Of a stretch of 6,460 nt of DNA, positions 4,695 to 6,460 are shown piece by piece (the stretch's first letter is position 1; every line of letters begins with the position of its first letter). The DNA comes from Leptolyngbya sp. SIO4C5. GTDB lineage: Bacteria; Cyanobacteriota; Cyanobacteriia; Phormidesmidales; Phormidesmidaceae. Both the position numbers and the translations under genes were made by a program. The notes under the pieces were generated by a model. That model made no database searches. It had not been told where the DNA came from and saw nothing but the letters and a program-made list of their open reading frames with translations. The DNA lies in the NCBI GenBank assembly GCA_010671965.1, contig JAAHIC010000269.1:1-6460 (forward strand). The letters run 5' to 3'.

Positions 4695-6152
4695 ATGGAC
4701 TCTACGGCTAATCCGCTTAATCCTTTACTCAACCTCAGCTATGAACCTGCTCTAGCCGACCTAGGCGACGACTACTACGATGTGGTAGCGGCTGCGGCAT
4801 TTCCCCAGCATATCCTGCGGTTTCGCAATGACGACATTCTGCAAAAGCTGGGGCTGGCGGCTGAGGCGGTAACAGATGAGCAGTTCATTGCCGCCTTTGG
4901 GCAGTTTCAGGGGCGCGAACCTTTCTTGGCGCTGCGCTATCACGGCTATCAGTTTGGGGAATACAATGCTTTTCTCGGTGATGGACGCGGTTTTCTCTAC
5001 GGTCAGGTGCGCGGCCAGGACGGAGAACTCTACGACCTGGGTACAAAGGGGTCTGGCACGACTCCTTACTCGCGCGGCGGAGACGGTCGCCTGACGCTAA
5101 AGGGCGGCGTGCGGGAGGTCTTGGCCTCGGAAGCGTTGCAGGCTCTGGGTGTCCGCACGTCTCGCTGCCTGAGCCTGATTGAAACCGGGGAGCAGCTTTG
5201 GCGCGGCGATGAACCTTCCCCTACCCGCTCATCGGTGATGGTGCGCTTTAGCCGCTCGCATATTCGCTTTGGCACGTTTGAGCGGCTGGAGTATTATCGA
5301 CGACCTGACCTGATAGATCAGCTATTGACCCACGTCATTGAGGTGTACTATCCGCATTTGCTGGAAGTGACCGATGAGGGCGATCGCTATGCTCGCTTTT
5401 ATGCAGAGCTGGTAGAGCGGGTAGCTGAACTGGTGGCCCAGTGGATGTCCGTGGGCTTTTGCCACGCCGTCCTCAATACTGACAATATGTCCATTACGGG
5501 GGAGAGCTTTGACTATGGCCCCTATGCCTTTATGGATCAGTACAACCCTAAATTTACGGCGGCCTATTTCGACTACTTTGGCCGCTACAGCTACGCCAAT
5601 CAGCCGCTAATTTGCCGGTGGAACCTGAAGATGTTGCAAAAGCCGCTGTCGCTGATTATGCCGACGGCAGCTTTAGAAGCAGGACTGGCTCAGTTTGACG
5701 AGCACTACCAGCGCTACTACCGGCAGCGGATGCTGGCTAAGCTAGGATTTGAAACCCTTGCAGCAGAGCTGTCTGAAAAGCTACTCGATCAAACTTTGGC
5801 CCTGTTGAGCAATGTCCAGGTAGGCTATCACGACTTTTTTGCCGGACTGGCCCAGCAGTTTGCGCCGCGCTGGCGGCAAGGGTCAGACAGTATTCTGGGG
5901 ACGACGATGCAGGCATCAGATGCAGCCGCGCGCGAGCTGCTAGACAACTGGCGGCGCACCTACTACCTCTGTTTAAATGAGCTGCCAGAGAGCGCCATGA
6001 CCGCAGTGGCTCAGACCCTCAAGCAAACCAATCCGCAGACAGTCTTGTTGCGCCCTGAAATTGAGGCCGTCTGGGAACCGATCACGGTGGCAGATGACTG
6101 GCAACCTTTCTATAATCTGCTGAAGCAAATTCAGTCCCCTTTTGCTGCCTGA
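4695..6152 (+). CDS. selO: SelO/YdiU family protein AMPylase (pseudokinase-fold adenylyltransferase)
   Basis: The ATG at 4695 gives 485 residues, close to the 478 of E. coli YdiU, and starts [20 protein letters not shown], a usual SelO beginning. SelO has a protein-kinase fold but binds ATP inverted and transfers AMP to Ser, Thr or Tyr of target proteins, with links to redox homeostasis. Conserved blocks are [15 protein letters not shown] (85-99), [18 protein letters not shown] (115-132, with Lys118), VREVLASEA (139-147, with Glu141), [14 protein letters not shown] (183-196), [13 protein letters not shown] (254-266, with Asn261) and DYGP (273-276), whose Asp is the metal-binding DFG equivalent. 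All the expected catalytic residues seem present, so it should be active. The C-terminus ends in QSPFAA; the selenocysteine of animal SelO is absent, as is normal for bacteria. A longer start (GTG 4530) would add 55 residues of non-coding-like composition. No strong ribosome-binding site precedes 4695. Confidence 0.95.
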   Translation: MDSTANPLNPLLNLSYEPALADLGDDYYDVVAAAAFPQHILRFRNDDILQKLGLAAEAVTDEQFIAAFGQFQGREPFLALRYHGYQFGEYNAFLGDGRGFLYGQVRGQDGELYDLGTKGSGTTPYSRGGDGRLTLKGGVREVLASEALQALGVRTSRCLSLIETGEQLWRGDEPSPTRSSVMVRFSRSHIRFGTFERLEYYRRPDLIDQLLTHVIEVYYPHLLEVTDEGDRYARFYAELVERVAELVAQWMSVGFCHAVLNTDNMSITGESFDYGPYAFMDQYNPKFTAAYFDYFGRYSYANQPLICRWNLKMLQKPLSLIMPTAALEAGLAQFDEHYQRYYRQRMLAKLGFETLAAELSEKLLDQTLALLSNVQVGYHDFFAGLAQQFAPRWRQGSDSILGTTMQASDAAARELLDNWRRTYYLCLNELPESAMTAVAQTLKQTNPQTVLLRPEIEAVWEPITVADDWQPFYNLLKQIQSPFAA

Positions 6153-6180
6153 GCCTCGACCCGCTCAGTCATGTCTCAGA

Positions 6181-6460
6181 TCAGGGTTGTAGCCGCCGCC
6201 CGCGCGTAATGTTGAAGCGCTGGGAAACAGCTTTTTTGCGAGCCCCCGCTGTGTTGCCCTGCTCAAACTCGGTGGCGAGGTTTTGAATGACGGTCACTTC
6301 TTCATCAAACTCAGCCGCAGTCGGCAAAGCGCTAAAGGCGACGCTGGCGGAGCGGAGAACTGCACTGGCCCCGGCCAAATCCCCTCTATCAGCTTTGGCG
6401 ATCGCCTCTTTTCTAGCCCGCGCCGCCATCAGCAAAGCAACCTGCTCCTGCACGACTGGA
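6181..6460 (-). CDS. VWA-domain protein, C-terminal end (5' partial)
   Basis: The minus-strand frame is open from the window edge (reading PVVQEQVALLMAARARKEA) to TGA at 6183-6181, giving 92 residues. The GTG at 6453-6451 is internal and is not the likely start. The alpha-helical, Ala-rich tail with VQEQVALLMAARARKEAIAKAD and GDLAGASAVL resembles the C-terminal region of cyanobacterial von Willebrand factor type A proteins of the Ca-activated chloride-channel-like type, which carry the MIDAS metal site further upstream, outside this window. The call rests on recollection of that tail and not on the VWA domain itself. Its stop lies 28 bp from the selO stop, so the two genes converge with almost no spacer. 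A HIP1 octamer is at 6398-6405. Confidence 0.65.
   Translation of the reverse strand, partial: PVVQEQVALLMAARARKEAIAKADRGDLAGASAVLRSASVAFSALPTAAEFDEEVTVIQNLATEFEQGNTAGARKKAVSQRFNITRGRRLQP

Larger units (their letters stand above)
1382..6405. repeat. HIP1 octamers GCGATCGC, dispersed (11 copies)
   Basis: Exact GCGATCGC occurs at 1382, 1491, 1497 (overlapping the previous one), 1816, 2087, 2413, 3401, 3785, 4571, 5380 and 6398 (start positions). Such density is a hallmark of many cyanobacterial genomes. None occurs in the first 1381 bp. Most copies are inside coding sequence, in several reading frames. Confidence 0.9.

Noticed and set aside
6150..6167. Terminator between selO and the VWA gene
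   Set aside because: TGAGC and GCTCA pair over only 5 bp with a loop of 8 nt and no T tract; this is too weak to call.

Overview
The window looks like chromosomal DNA from a cyanobacterium, probably a filamentous or Synechococcales-type lineage (inference). The main evidence is the octamer GCGATCGC (HIP1), which occurs 11 times between 1382 and 6405. The gene content fits: a large CAP_ED/AAA-like/Fe-S membrane protein, MscL, a SelO-type AMPylase and a VWA-domain protein. No rRNA, tRNA, CRISPR array or transposase gene was seen.

Left part (1-1158). The window opens inside a plus-strand gene for a formylglycine-generating-enzyme (FGE)-like, C-type-lectin-fold protein, with stop at 664-666. Its last 118 bp (550-667) are repeated exactly 310 bp downstream (860-977) as a free-standing piece without the rest of the gene. 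The two copies differ almost only at first and second positions of a few codons ending in C or T. This is the pattern left by a diversity-generating retroelement (DGR), whose template carries AAC/AAT codons. Neither a clean template repeat nor a reverse transcriptase lies in the window, so the mutagenic machinery would have to be elsewhere or lost. The rest of this part is non-coding, with TTTAGCCC-type repeats, GC-rich hairpins and a probable leftward terminator.

Middle (1159-3829). A 27-codon leftward ORF could encode a single-pass membrane peptide. It is divergent from an 840-residue plus-strand protein made of three parts. These are an N-terminal cyclic-nucleotide-binding-like domain, an AAA+ domain of the sigma-54-activator family that has lost its catalytic and sigma-54-contact motifs, and a NosR/NapH-like multi-pass membrane region with many Fe-S cysteines. 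The parts suggest a membrane redox protein controlled by two repurposed, probably non-catalytic, sensory or scaffold domains.

Right part (3830-6460). mscL (leftward) converges on the large gene across a short GC-rich palindrome. A 378-bp divergent intergenic region separates mscL from selO/ydiU (rightward, best start 4695). selO in turn converges with the C-terminal end of a leftward VWA-domain protein that runs off the window. Apart from a possible link between the small ORF and the 840-residue gene, these genes look like independent transcription units, not one pathway.
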